From Deefgea piscis (lineage in GTDB: Bacteria > Pseudomonadota > Gammaproteobacteria > Burkholderiales > Chitinibacteraceae): a stretch of DNA of 64,000 bases. This document shows positions 12,242-19,368 of this stretch, piece by piece (the first letter of the stretch is position 1; every line of letters starts with the position of its first letter). A program made the translations under genes and the position numbers. The notes below the pieces were generated by a model. The model was not told the origin of the DNA. It did not search any database and saw only the letters and a list, made by a program, of their open reading frames with translations. The DNA lies in NCBI RefSeq assembly GCF_019665785.1, contig NZ_CP081149.1, positions 3,410,001 to 3,474,000 of the forward strand, written 5' to 3'.

Positions 12242-14251
12242 TTATTTCGCCGTTTTTGCCCCTAAATTCGCTAACATTTTCGCCGCTAGACTGGAATGCT
12301 CTTTCTTAATATCGGGTGATGGCTCATATTTGGCGGCTAAACGCCCGCTAAACATCACATCTGCGGCTGGCAACTCATCTAAGAAACGACTCGGCCGCGT
12401 AATTTGCCATTCACCGGCGCGTTTCCTTTTGCCGCAATAGGTAATCGTTAAACTGCGCTGCGCTCGGGTAATGCCGACATACATTAATCGCCGCTCTTCT
12501 TCGACCATGCCCGATTCAATTGAATTTTGATGCGGCAAAATATCTTCTTCGCAGCCGATTAAAAACACATGCGGGTATTCCAGACCTTTACTCGCATGCA
12601 GGGTTGATAAACGTACCGCATCGATTTCATCTTCTGAACGACCTTCAAGCATGATGCGCAAGTCAAAATTTTGCGTGATTTCGTCCAAATTACTACCAGC
12701 GCTATCGACTTTCTTTTTAATCATCTCGCCCAAGCTCAGGATATTGTTCCATTTACTTTCGGCGGGCTTTGGGTCTTCTGATTCGTATAGCCAAGTTTCA
12801 AAATCAATCGCCCCAACAATTTCACGAAACAGCTGATCGGCCGGTTCTGATTTAACTTTGTCTTGCATCCGCTGAATAAATCGGCAGAAGGTATAAAGCA
12901 TTTCGCGCTGCGCGGGTTGAATCTGATGCGCAAAACCTTCTTCAAACACGGCCGCAAACAAAGAAACTTGCCGCTCTTTGGCATAACTGCCCAATTTTTC
13001 CAACGTGACATTGCCAATACCGCGTTTGGGCGTCGTGACCGCACGGATAAAGGCCGGCTCGTCGTCTTCGTTAGCAATCAAATGCAAATACGCCAGTACG
13101 TCTTTGATTTCAGCGTTGTCAAAAAAGCTTTGCCCGCCCGACATCACATACGGAATATTCTCGGCGCGCATTTGCGCTTCAATAATCCGCGACTGAAAAT
13201 TACCGCGATACAGCACCGCATAATCGGCAAAACTGGTGCCGTTGAGCGCCATATGCATTTTCAAACGCTCGGCGACCAAACGAGCCTCATCGTCTTCACC
13301 TTTGGTTTCGACCACTTGCACCAAATCGCCAATCCCAAGATCAGACCATAATTGTTTCTCGAATAATTTTGGATTATTCGAGATCACCGCATTAGCGCAG
13401 CGCAAAATCCGCGCCACAGAGCGATAATTTTGCTCCAACTTAATCACGTGCAATTTAGGGAAATCAATCCGCAGCAAATTTAGATTTTCGACATTCGCGC
13501 CGCGCCAAGCATAAATACTCTGATCGTCATCCCCTACCGCAGTAAATTGCCCAGTTAACTCGGTCAGTTGTTTGACCAATTGGTACTGCGTGGTATTGGT
13601 GTCTTGATATTCGTCGATCAATAAATAGCGCAAACGATGCTGCCATTTTTGCAAGACCTCGGGATGCGCCTCAAATAAATCCACCGGCAGACGAATCAAA
13701 TCGTCAAAATCAATCGCTTGATAAGCAAATAAGGTGTCTTGATAAGCACGATACAATTTGGCCAACTGCACTTCGCCCTCTGAAGTGGCGATGGCTAAAG
13801 CTTGCGTGGGCGAAATTCGATCACTTTTTAACGTGGAGATTTGGCTGACTGTAGCGCGAATCAATGATTTATCAGTGGTGATCAATTGATCGGCGATAAT
13901 TTTGGCCGAATCGGCCGAATCCAAAATTGAAAACTTCGGCTTATAGCCCAAGTGCGCGGCTTCTTCGCGCAAGATTCTCATACCCAAACTATGAAACGTC
14001 GAAACTGTTAAACCTTTCAGATGACTCGCCGGTAATAAGCTCGCCACCCGTTCCTGCATTTCTCGCGCCGCTTTATTGGTAAAGGTAATCGCGGCGATAT
14101 TGCGCGCATCCATTTGCGCTTCTTCGATTAAGTAAGCGATTTTTTGCGTGATCACTCGCGTTTTACCCGAGCCAGCGCCAGCTAGCACCAAACAAGGGCC
14201 AGACAGATATTGCACGGCAGCGCGCTGAGGAGAATTAAGCAAATGCAGCAT
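12242..14251 (-). CDS. rep: ATP-dependent DNA helicase Rep (UvrD/PcrA superfamily)
   Basis: A 669-aa superfamily 1A 3'-5' helicase. In order: Q-motif LLNSPQRAAVQYL, Walker A AGAGSGKTRVI, motif Ia TFTNKAAREM, Walker B LLIDEYQDTN, motif III GDDDQSIYAWRGA, motif IV LEQNYRS, motif V LSTLHASKGLEYPHVFLIG and motif VI EERRLMYVGITRAQ. Length and the LEYPHV and ILPHQNSIE segments match Rep rather than UvrD. It assists replication fork progress past obstacles. It reads towards the rRNA operon as a single gene. Confidence 0.95.
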   Translation of the reverse strand: MLHLLNSPQRAAVQYLSGPCLVLAGAGSGKTRVITQKIAYLIEEAQMDARNIAAITFTNKAAREMQERVASLLPASHLKGLTVSTFHSLGMRILREEAAHLGYKPKFSILDSADSAKIIADQLITTDKSLIRATVSQISTLKSDRISPTQALAIATSEGEVQLAKLYRAYQDTLFAYQAIDFDDLIRLPVDLFEAHPEVLQKWQHRLRYLLIDEYQDTNTTQYQLVKQLTELTGQFTAVGDDDQSIYAWRGANVENLNLLRIDFPKLHVIKLEQNYRSVARILRCANAVISNNPKLFEKQLWSDLGIGDLVQVVETKGEDDEARLVAERLKMHMALNGTSFADYAVLYRGNFQSRIIEAQMRAENIPYVMSGGQSFFDNAEIKDVLAYLHLIANEDDEPAFIRAVTTPKRGIGNVTLEKLGSYAKERQVSLFAAVFEEGFAHQIQPAQREMLYTFCRFIQRMQDKVKSEPADQLFREIVGAIDFETWLYESEDPKPAESKWNNILSLGEMIKKKVDSAGSNLDEITQNFDLRIMLEGRSEDEIDAVRLSTLHASKGLEYPHVFLIGCEEDILPHQNSIESGMVEEERRLMYVGITRAQRSLTITYCGKRKRAGEWQITRPSRFLDELPAADVMFSGRLAAKYEPSPDIKKEHSSLAAKMLANLGAKTAK

Positions 14252-14386
14252 GGAGAACTCGGTTTAAACAGAAATAAGATGGTATCACGTCGCTACAATG
14301 CAACGCCGCCAGCCGGATGCTTGGCGTGAAGGCAAAGTTAGATTACAAGAATAGCTTATATACATGGCTTATCTTTGGTGAACTGC

Positions 14387-15292
14387 ATGGCCCAATCTGA
14401 CCTCGTCCCCCTTCGCCAGCAAGAATTGGTTGTTGGCGAACCGACACCCTACGCCATCTTTGATGCCGACAATCAATTACTGCTGAACGCTGGACAAATC
14501 ATCCACACCCAAAAACAACTGGAAACGCTGAATAAACTAGGCATGTTTCGTAATCCAGCATGGCGCGGCGTTCGAGTTGCAGGCGCAGTAGGTGGCGCGC
14601 GAGTCCACAGCAAGACACCGCCCACAGAGCGAGTCATCGCCAAACCCGTACCCATTAAACGACATTTAGCACAATTTAAATTATCCCCCGGTAGCGCACT
14701 ACATATCCAACTCAATACGGATACACACAATCACAGTGAATCAGTCAAACTGATTGGCTGGGTCGATAAAATGGGGGTGTTAATTAGCGCGCTCAATGCC
14801 CATGGGGCGGTCTTACCGTATCGGGAAGGGCAATCGATTAAAGCCAAAACCATTGCCGGTAAAGATGTGATTTCATTTGATGCGGTGATTGAAAAAGTTT
14901 GCTTTTCACCTTTTCCCTACTTGCACCTAAGCTGGCCAGACACATTGCAAATTCGCCAATTACGCAATAGCCTGCGGGTGAATACCCATTTGATTGCCAG
15001 TATTAGCGGCGATGGTGTTCATAGCACACCAGCAAAAATCACCAATCTATCGGCCAGCGGTGCCATGCTTGAAGGCAGCAATCTGCAGTTAGCAACTGAT
15101 CAAGAAATCAGCATGGCGCTACGCCTACATGCGGCAGGCATTGATCACACGATGAATATTCGAGCCATCGTTAAAAATCAAAAATCAGAAATGCCAAATC
15201 AGGCAATTCAATATGGTTTGGAATTCATTCCACTGACCACACCAGAACGCCTAGTGCTCGAACACTACATCTTTAGTGCGATTTTGGAATAA
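14387..15292 (+). CDS. YcgR-like PilZ-domain protein, likely c-di-GMP effector
   Basis: A 301-aa cytoplasmic protein. The N-terminal half, including GWVDKMGVLISALNAHGAVLPYREGQSIKAK, resembles the YcgR N-domain. The C-terminal PilZ domain has RNSLR (RxxxR) followed by NLSASGAML (the [D/N]xSxxG motif), so c-di-GMP binding is expected. YcgR proteins brake flagellar motors. No flagellar genes are in the window, so the output here may be motility or another surface function. I chose ATG 14387 with TGGTG just upstream; TTG 14375 and GTG 14378 are alternatives. Confidence 0.82.
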   Translation: MAQSDLVPLRQQELVVGEPTPYAIFDADNQLLLNAGQIIHTQKQLETLNKLGMFRNPAWRGVRVAGAVGGARVHSKTPPTERVIAKPVPIKRHLAQFKLSPGSALHIQLNTDTHNHSESVKLIGWVDKMGVLISALNAHGAVLPYREGQSIKAKTIAGKDVISFDAVIEKVCFSPFPYLHLSWPDTLQIRQLRNSLRVNTHLIASISGDGVHSTPAKITNLSASGAMLEGSNLQLATDQEISMALRLHAAGIDHTMNIRAIVKNQKSEMPNQAIQYGLEFIPLTTPERLVLEHYIFSAILE

Positions 15293-15333
15293 GCCCCGTG
15301 CGATTGCAAGCCATATAAAAGATCAAGCCCAAC

Positions 15334-15380
15334 GGTATATCGATGCAATTCGCTTTTAAAAAGCGCCACATCGATATACC
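15334..15380. terminator. Nested perfect inverted repeat between convergent genes
   Basis: GGTATATCGATG (15334-15345) and CATCGATATACC (15369-15380) are a perfect 12-bp inverted repeat enclosing a second stem, CGCTTTT/AAAAGCG. It ends 2 bp before the nth stop and lies 41 bp after the PilZ-protein gene. It could act as a bidirectional transcription barrier, but neither flank has a strong T-run. Confidence 0.5.
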
Positions 15381-15382
15381 CA

Positions 15383-16033
15383 TCAAAAGCCTTTGGGTGG
15401 CGTCATGATTTTACTGCGGTAATCGCAGATATCATTTTCAATGCAGCGCCAGCATTCTGGTTTGCGCGCTTTGCAAATATAACGGCCATGCAAAATCAAC
15501 CAGTGATGCGCATTGAGTAAAAATTCTGGCGGCGTCACCTTGAGTAATTTGTCCTCCACCGCCCGCACGTCTTTACCCTTGGCCAAACCGGTGCGATTGC
15601 CAATTCGGAAAATATGCGTATCCACCGCAATCGTCGGTATACCAAACGCCGTGTTCATCACCACGTTGGCCGTTTTACGCCCTACACCGGGCAGCGCCTC
15701 TAAGCTCTCCCGATCTCGCGGCACTTCGCCGCCATGTAAGTCGATTAACATTTGGCAGGTTTGCAGCAAATGCTTGGCTTTACTGCGAAAAAGGCCAATG
15801 GTATTGATGTAGGACTCAAGCCCATCAAGCCCTAGCGCCAGAATCCCCTCGGGGGTATTGGCCACAGGGAACAACACCTTGGTCGCTTTATTCACGCCCA
15901 CATCGGTCGCCTGCGCCGATAGCAATACCGCCGTCAGCAGCTCAAACGGCGTGGTGTAGTTCAGTTCTGTGGTTGGATTAGGATCTAACTCAGCCAAACG
16001 CGCATAAAAGGTGTAACGGGTTTGATTATTCAT
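15383..16033 (-). CDS. nth: Endonuclease III (DNA glycosylase/AP lyase)
   Basis: A 216-aa base-excision repair enzyme that removes oxidised pyrimidines. The helix-hairpin-helix LEALPGVGRKTANVV holds the catalytic Lys, and VDTHIFRI holds the catalytic Asp. The C-terminal 4Fe-4S cluster C-x6-C-x2-C-x5-C is in ICKARKPECWRCIENDIC. It ends the rnf gene run, as rsxE-nth does in E. coli, but here one extra ORF separates it from rnfE. Confidence 0.96.
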   Translation of the reverse strand: MNNQTRYTFYARLAELDPNPTTELNYTTPFELLTAVLLSAQATDVGVNKATKVLFPVANTPEGILALGLDGLESYINTIGLFRSKAKHLLQTCQMLIDLHGGEVPRDRESLEALPGVGRKTANVVMNTAFGIPTIAVDTHIFRIGNRTGLAKGKDVRAVEDKLLKVTPPEFLLNAHHWLILHGRYICKARKPECWRCIENDICDYRSKIMTPPKGF

Positions 16034-16039
16034 TTCAAT

Positions 16040-16438
16040 TTAATATGTAGACATTTCAACTTTGAAGCTTGAATACTTGGCTTTAGCATTTGTACCCAAA
16101 TCTTCCCGTACCTCATAGAAAAACAAATTCTCTTTCTGTTGGGTCTCGCAACTATTTTCCTTTACCGCTTGCTTGTAATTCTGCCAAGCGATGATCACAC
16201 TTGGAGATGCTATGAGGTACATAGCATTAGCCTCTTTGATCAATAACTCTCTCTTTTCTTCATGACTAGGATCAGTACGAGCAGCACTGTAAGCGGAAAG
16301 AAAATTTTGATATAGCTCCAGCTTTGCTTTGCGTAACTCAGCCGCTTGCTCTCTTTTTTTAGTCCAGTAATAACCTAAGCTAGCAGACAATATTGCAATA
16401 ACAATCGCAGTAAAACCACCAATAAGTGCCGTTTCCAT
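16040..16438 (-). CDS. Small membrane-anchored protein of unknown function
   Basis: A 132-aa protein I do not recognise. Residues 4-24 (ALIGGFTAIVIAILSASLGYY) form one membrane helix. After WTKKREQAAELRKAKLELYQNFL comes a cytoplasmic alpha-helical, charged domain containing ASPSVIIAWQNYKQAV and ending in EMSTY. That layout, a short anchor plus a helical domain, is common in small proteins of accessory DNA. It is packed 3 bp after rnfE and 6 bp before nth, so it is co-transcribed. Its codon use looks more AT-rich than its neighbours, suggesting recent insertion into the operon. Confidence 0.65.
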   Translation of the reverse strand: METALIGGFTAIVIAILSASLGYYWTKKREQAAELRKAKLELYQNFLSAYSAARTDPSHEEKRELLIKEANAMYLIASPSVIIAWQNYKQAVKENSCETQQKENLFFYEVREDLGTNAKAKYSSFKVEMSTY

Positions 16439-16441
16439 AAA

Positions 16442-17152
16442 CTAAATCCCTTGTTGATTCATCGTAACCTGCAATTGAACAATCAACTTAGCCTTGGCTT
16501 CTGCGCGGCGATCGAGTGCCTGTTTACCGGCAATCAAAAAGCCCAAGCCAATAAACGCGCCGGGCGGCAAGATGGCGAGCAAGAATTGATAATTGTATTC
16601 AGCAGGAATAACGTGAATCACCCATGATTTAGCGCCAGCGCCAAACACCAGATCAATACCCGACAGCAAGGTGCCTTTGCCAACTAACTCGCGCATCGCA
16701 CCCAAAATCGCCAGCACCAGCGTGAGCCCCAAACCCATCATCACGCCGTCGAGCGCCGATTGCGCCACGCCGTTTTTAGACGCATACGCTTCAGCCCGCG
16801 CTAATACGATGCAGTTAGTGGTAATCAAAGGAATAAAAATCCCCAACACCACGTACAAATCATGCACATAGGCATTCATCAATAAATCGACCATCGTCAC
16901 CAAGGCAGCGATGATTAAAATAAAAATCGGCGCACGTAATTCATTGGGCACCAAGGTCCGAATGCAGGCAATCGCCGCACTTGAAATCAACATCACCAAG
17001 CTCGTCGCCAAACCCAGCGAAATGCCATTCACAATATTGCTTGAAATCACCAGCACCGGACACAGGCCCAAAAACTGCCCTAAGGCCGCATTTTGTTTCC
17101 AAATGCTGTTTTGAATAATCGTTTTGCTTTCGTCTTGTGTTAACAAGGCCAT
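16442..17152 (-). CDS. rnfE: Rnf electron transport complex subunit E
   Basis: A 236-aa polytopic inner-membrane subunit of the Rnf/Rsx complex. It has NSIWKQNAALGQFLGLCPVLVIS near the N-terminus (conserved Cys within LGLCP), PLITTNCIVLARAEAYA (the second conserved Cys motif, TTNC) and six hydrophobic helices. RnfE and RnfA are homologous, with inverted topology, and their cysteines carry a membrane 2Fe-2S centre. Spacing to rnfG is 2 bp. Rnf couples ferredoxin/NADH electron transfer to ion movement and, as Rsx, can keep SoxR reduced. Confidence 0.95.
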   Translation of the reverse strand: MALLTQDESKTIIQNSIWKQNAALGQFLGLCPVLVISSNIVNGISLGLATSLVMLISSAAIACIRTLVPNELRAPIFILIIAALVTMVDLLMNAYVHDLYVVLGIFIPLITTNCIVLARAEAYASKNGVAQSALDGVMMGLGLTLVLAILGAMRELVGKGTLLSGIDLVFGAGAKSWVIHVIPAEYNYQFLLAILPPGAFIGLGFLIAGKQALDRRAEAKAKLIVQLQVTMNQQGI

Positions 17153-17154
17153 GC

Positions 17155-17781
17155 TTAGGCTCCAAACAAAGTGGCATGCTCGGCCGCCACGTAACTCAAG
17201 GTGTTTTTCACCGCTTTTACCACCGCACGCGGGCTAATGGTTGCCCCCGCTGCAGCATCAAAAGCGCCACCATCTTTTTTAACCCGCCATAAATCGGCCG
17301 TTGGCGACGATAGCGATTTACCATCAAAACCCAAAATCCAATTCGACTTGGCGACATCAATATAATCGCCCAAGCCCGGCGTTTCTTTGTGCGCCACAAC
17401 GCGAACGCCCAAAATCTGCCCGGCGCGGCTCACGCCGACCAATAATTTAATCTTGCCCGAATAGCCATCTGGCGCAATCGTTTCCACCACCACCGCCGTG
17501 GTTTGGCCATCTTTAATCGCACGATAAATCTGCGCGCCGGCGGGATTATTCAACTGCTGTTGTGCCGCCGCAGTTTGCGGTAGCGCATCCAGCAGCAACT
17601 CGTTGTCATAACTGCCAGCAGGCAATACTTGCGCGATCAACGCCGCGCGGGCATCGCGCTCGTTTTTGGCGACACTGTCCTTGGTCAAGGCATAAGTTCC
17701 GGCCATGAGGGCGGTGAAAACCAGGGCAAAAACCAATAAAGTCAAAGCACCGCGAACGCCATTTTGCACCATAGTTTTCAT
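17155..17781 (-). CDS. rnfG: Rnf electron transport complex subunit G
   Basis: A 208-aa membrane-anchored flavoprotein facing the periplasm. One helix lies near the N-terminus (GALTLLVFALVFTALMAGTYAL). ETPGLGDYI and the covalent FMN-attachment motif FDAAAGATISPRAVV (Thr of GAT) are present. I chose ATG 17781, preceded by GGGGA; the longer frame from 17826 adds sequence with no family counterpart. Overall length fits RnfG. It accepts electrons within the Rnf chain. Confidence 0.94.
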   Translation of the reverse strand: MKTMVQNGVRGALTLLVFALVFTALMAGTYALTKDSVAKNERDARAALIAQVLPAGSYDNELLLDALPQTAAAQQQLNNPAGAQIYRAIKDGQTTAVVVETIAPDGYSGKIKLLVGVSRAGQILGVRVVAHKETPGLGDYIDVAKSNWILGFDGKSLSSPTADLWRVKKDGGAFDAAAGATISPRAVVKAVKNTLSYVAAEHATLFGA

Positions 17782-17895
17782 GCTTTCATCCCCACACATT
17801 GCCCTGAAAAAGCCCCACAGTGGCACAAAGACACAGAGAAACCCACGAACACTTTGCTTTCCCTCTGCGTCGCTATGGCGCTGTGGTAAAGGGTT
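17782..17895 (-). repeat. Insert-like intergenic sequence between rnfD and rnfG
   Basis: A 114-bp gap in an otherwise tightly packed operon. It carries CACAGCG and CTCTGTGTCTTTGTGCCACTG-type motifs that partly mirror each other (about 17817-17890). I read it as a small dispersed intergenic repeat rather than a gene. Only one copy is visible in this window. Confidence 0.35.
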
Positions 17896-18960
17896 TTAAT
17901 GTCCATGCTTAACTCCCTGCTGCGGCTTACGCCCGAAAACCGCCGGCTGCGTGTATTGATCAATAAACGGCGCGGCAATATTCATAATCAACACCGCAAA
18001 CGCCACCCCGTCGGGATAGCCGCCAAAAGTGCGAATCAGCCAAGTGAGCAAACCAATTAACGCCGCGTAAATCAAGCGCCCCCGCAAAGTAGTTGGCGCA
18101 GTCACCGGATCGGTAACGATAAAAAATGCACCCAACACCGCTGCGCCACTGAGTAAGTGAAACGCGGGGCTAGTGTATTGCGCTGGATTAATCAGGTGAA
18201 ACAATCCCGACATGCCCAATAACACCGTCAAAAACGCCACCGGCAATGGCCACGCAATAATGCGCTGTTGCAACAAATACAAGCCGCCCAGCAAATAGCC
18301 CACGGCGATTAACGCCACTGAACTCGGTAGAAAACTCAAGCAATCGGCTGACTGAAAAATCGCGCCACTAAAAATATCGCTCATGCTGTGTTGCTGTAGC
18401 AAAGCGGTTTTAACGCTATCGAGTGGCGTAGCCGATGCAAGGGTATCGAACGACAGCCCTTGTGGCAGGTGCCCGCTCAAGATATACCCAAACTGCTGCC
18501 AAGACGTTAAATCCACACTCGGCAAAGACAGCGGTGCATTCCAGCGGCTCATCTGCGCCGGAAACGACACCATCATCACCGCAAAACCCACCATCGCCGG
18601 ATTAAATGGATTTTGCCCCAAACCGCCATATAAATGCTTGGCCAAGCCAATTGCAATCACGGTGGCCAACACCACCATCCACCAACTAGACAGCGGCGGT
18701 AAAGACAGCGCCAACAACCATGCAGTGACAATCGCCGATCCATCGGTAATAAAAGGCTTGATTGGATAGTTGCGTAATTTTAAGCACGCCGCTTCGGTGG
18801 CCAGCGCGGTCACGGTAGCGAGCAAGATTTGCAACAAAATACCAGCGCCAAACACCCAAGCATACGCAGCGATACCAGGCAGCAAAGCCACGGCGACTTT
18901 GAGCATCACCACTTGCAGCGGCGTTGGTTTGATTAAATGCGGAGAAGTTCTCATACCCAT
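17896..18960 (-). CDS. rnfD: Rnf electron transport complex subunit D
   Basis: A 354-aa polytopic membrane subunit that carries covalently bound FMN. It has RTSPHLIKPTPLQVVMLKV at the N-terminus, the conserved ITDGSAIVTAWLLALSLPP, GGLGQNPFNPAMVGF, and SATPLDSVKTAL, whose Thr is the FMN-attachment site. The C-terminus has PVTAPTTLRGRL and GGYPDGVAFAVLIMN. Length is normal for RnfD. It starts 12 bp after the ParB-like gene, and rnfG follows after a 114-bp insert. Confidence 0.95.
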   Translation of the reverse strand: MGMRTSPHLIKPTPLQVVMLKVAVALLPGIAAYAWVFGAGILLQILLATVTALATEAACLKLRNYPIKPFITDGSAIVTAWLLALSLPPLSSWWMVVLATVIAIGLAKHLYGGLGQNPFNPAMVGFAVMMVSFPAQMSRWNAPLSLPSVDLTSWQQFGYILSGHLPQGLSFDTLASATPLDSVKTALLQQHSMSDIFSGAIFQSADCLSFLPSSVALIAVGYLLGGLYLLQQRIIAWPLPVAFLTVLLGMSGLFHLINPAQYTSPAFHLLSGAAVLGAFFIVTDPVTAPTTLRGRLIYAALIGLLTWLIRTFGGYPDGVAFAVLIMNIAAPFIDQYTQPAVFGRKPQQGVKHGH

Positions 18961-18972
18961 TCCAGTGAATAC

Positions 18973-19368
18973 TTAATAAGGAAGATCATCAACCGCCACC
19001 CCAATGAAATCGGGGGCGGGATCTTGCACAAACTGCACGGCATCAATGTATTCAGCGCCCTGAATATAGGCTTTGAGTACGCGATGCATGCCATCCATAA
19101 CGCGACCGTCTTGCGATAAAATAATCGGATAAGCTAAGTTGCTTGCCGTAATCAATTTGACGTGCTCGGCAATCACTCGCCCCGTTGGCTGTTCGCCGCC
19201 GACGTCAAACCAGTAGTTCTGATCTAACTCAGCGATCTGACTTAAGGGCACACGTACCAAGGGCAACTGCCCACTTTGCGCAATCAGATGATGCACATCC
19301 CATGCTTTCAAGCCTTCGGGCGACGGCCGTAAATGATATTGCTTGCGCATCGACGCTAAATCGCTCAT
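18973..19368 (-). CDS. ParB/sulfiredoxin-like small protein coupled to rnfC
   Basis: A 131-aa soluble protein. The segment YPIILSQDGRVMDGMHRVLKA resembles the ParB/sulfiredoxin nucleotide-binding fold (a G-x-H-R motif, here DGMHR), preceded by LVRVPLSQIAEL, another ParB-like strand. There is no helix-turn-helix domain, so it is not a DNA-partition ParB. Its ATG overlaps the rnfC stop by 4 nt, and rnfD follows in 12 bp. It is therefore a fixed member of this operon rather than a chance neighbour. Function is unknown; a kinase/ATPase or regulatory role in Rnf biogenesis is speculative. Confidence 0.7.
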   Translation of the reverse strand: MSDLASMRKQYHLRPSPEGLKAWDVHHLIAQSGQLPLVRVPLSQIAELDQNYWFDVGGEQPTGRVIAEHVKLITASNLAYPIILSQDGRVMDGMHRVLKAYIQGAEYIDAVQFVQDPAPDFIGVAVDDLPY

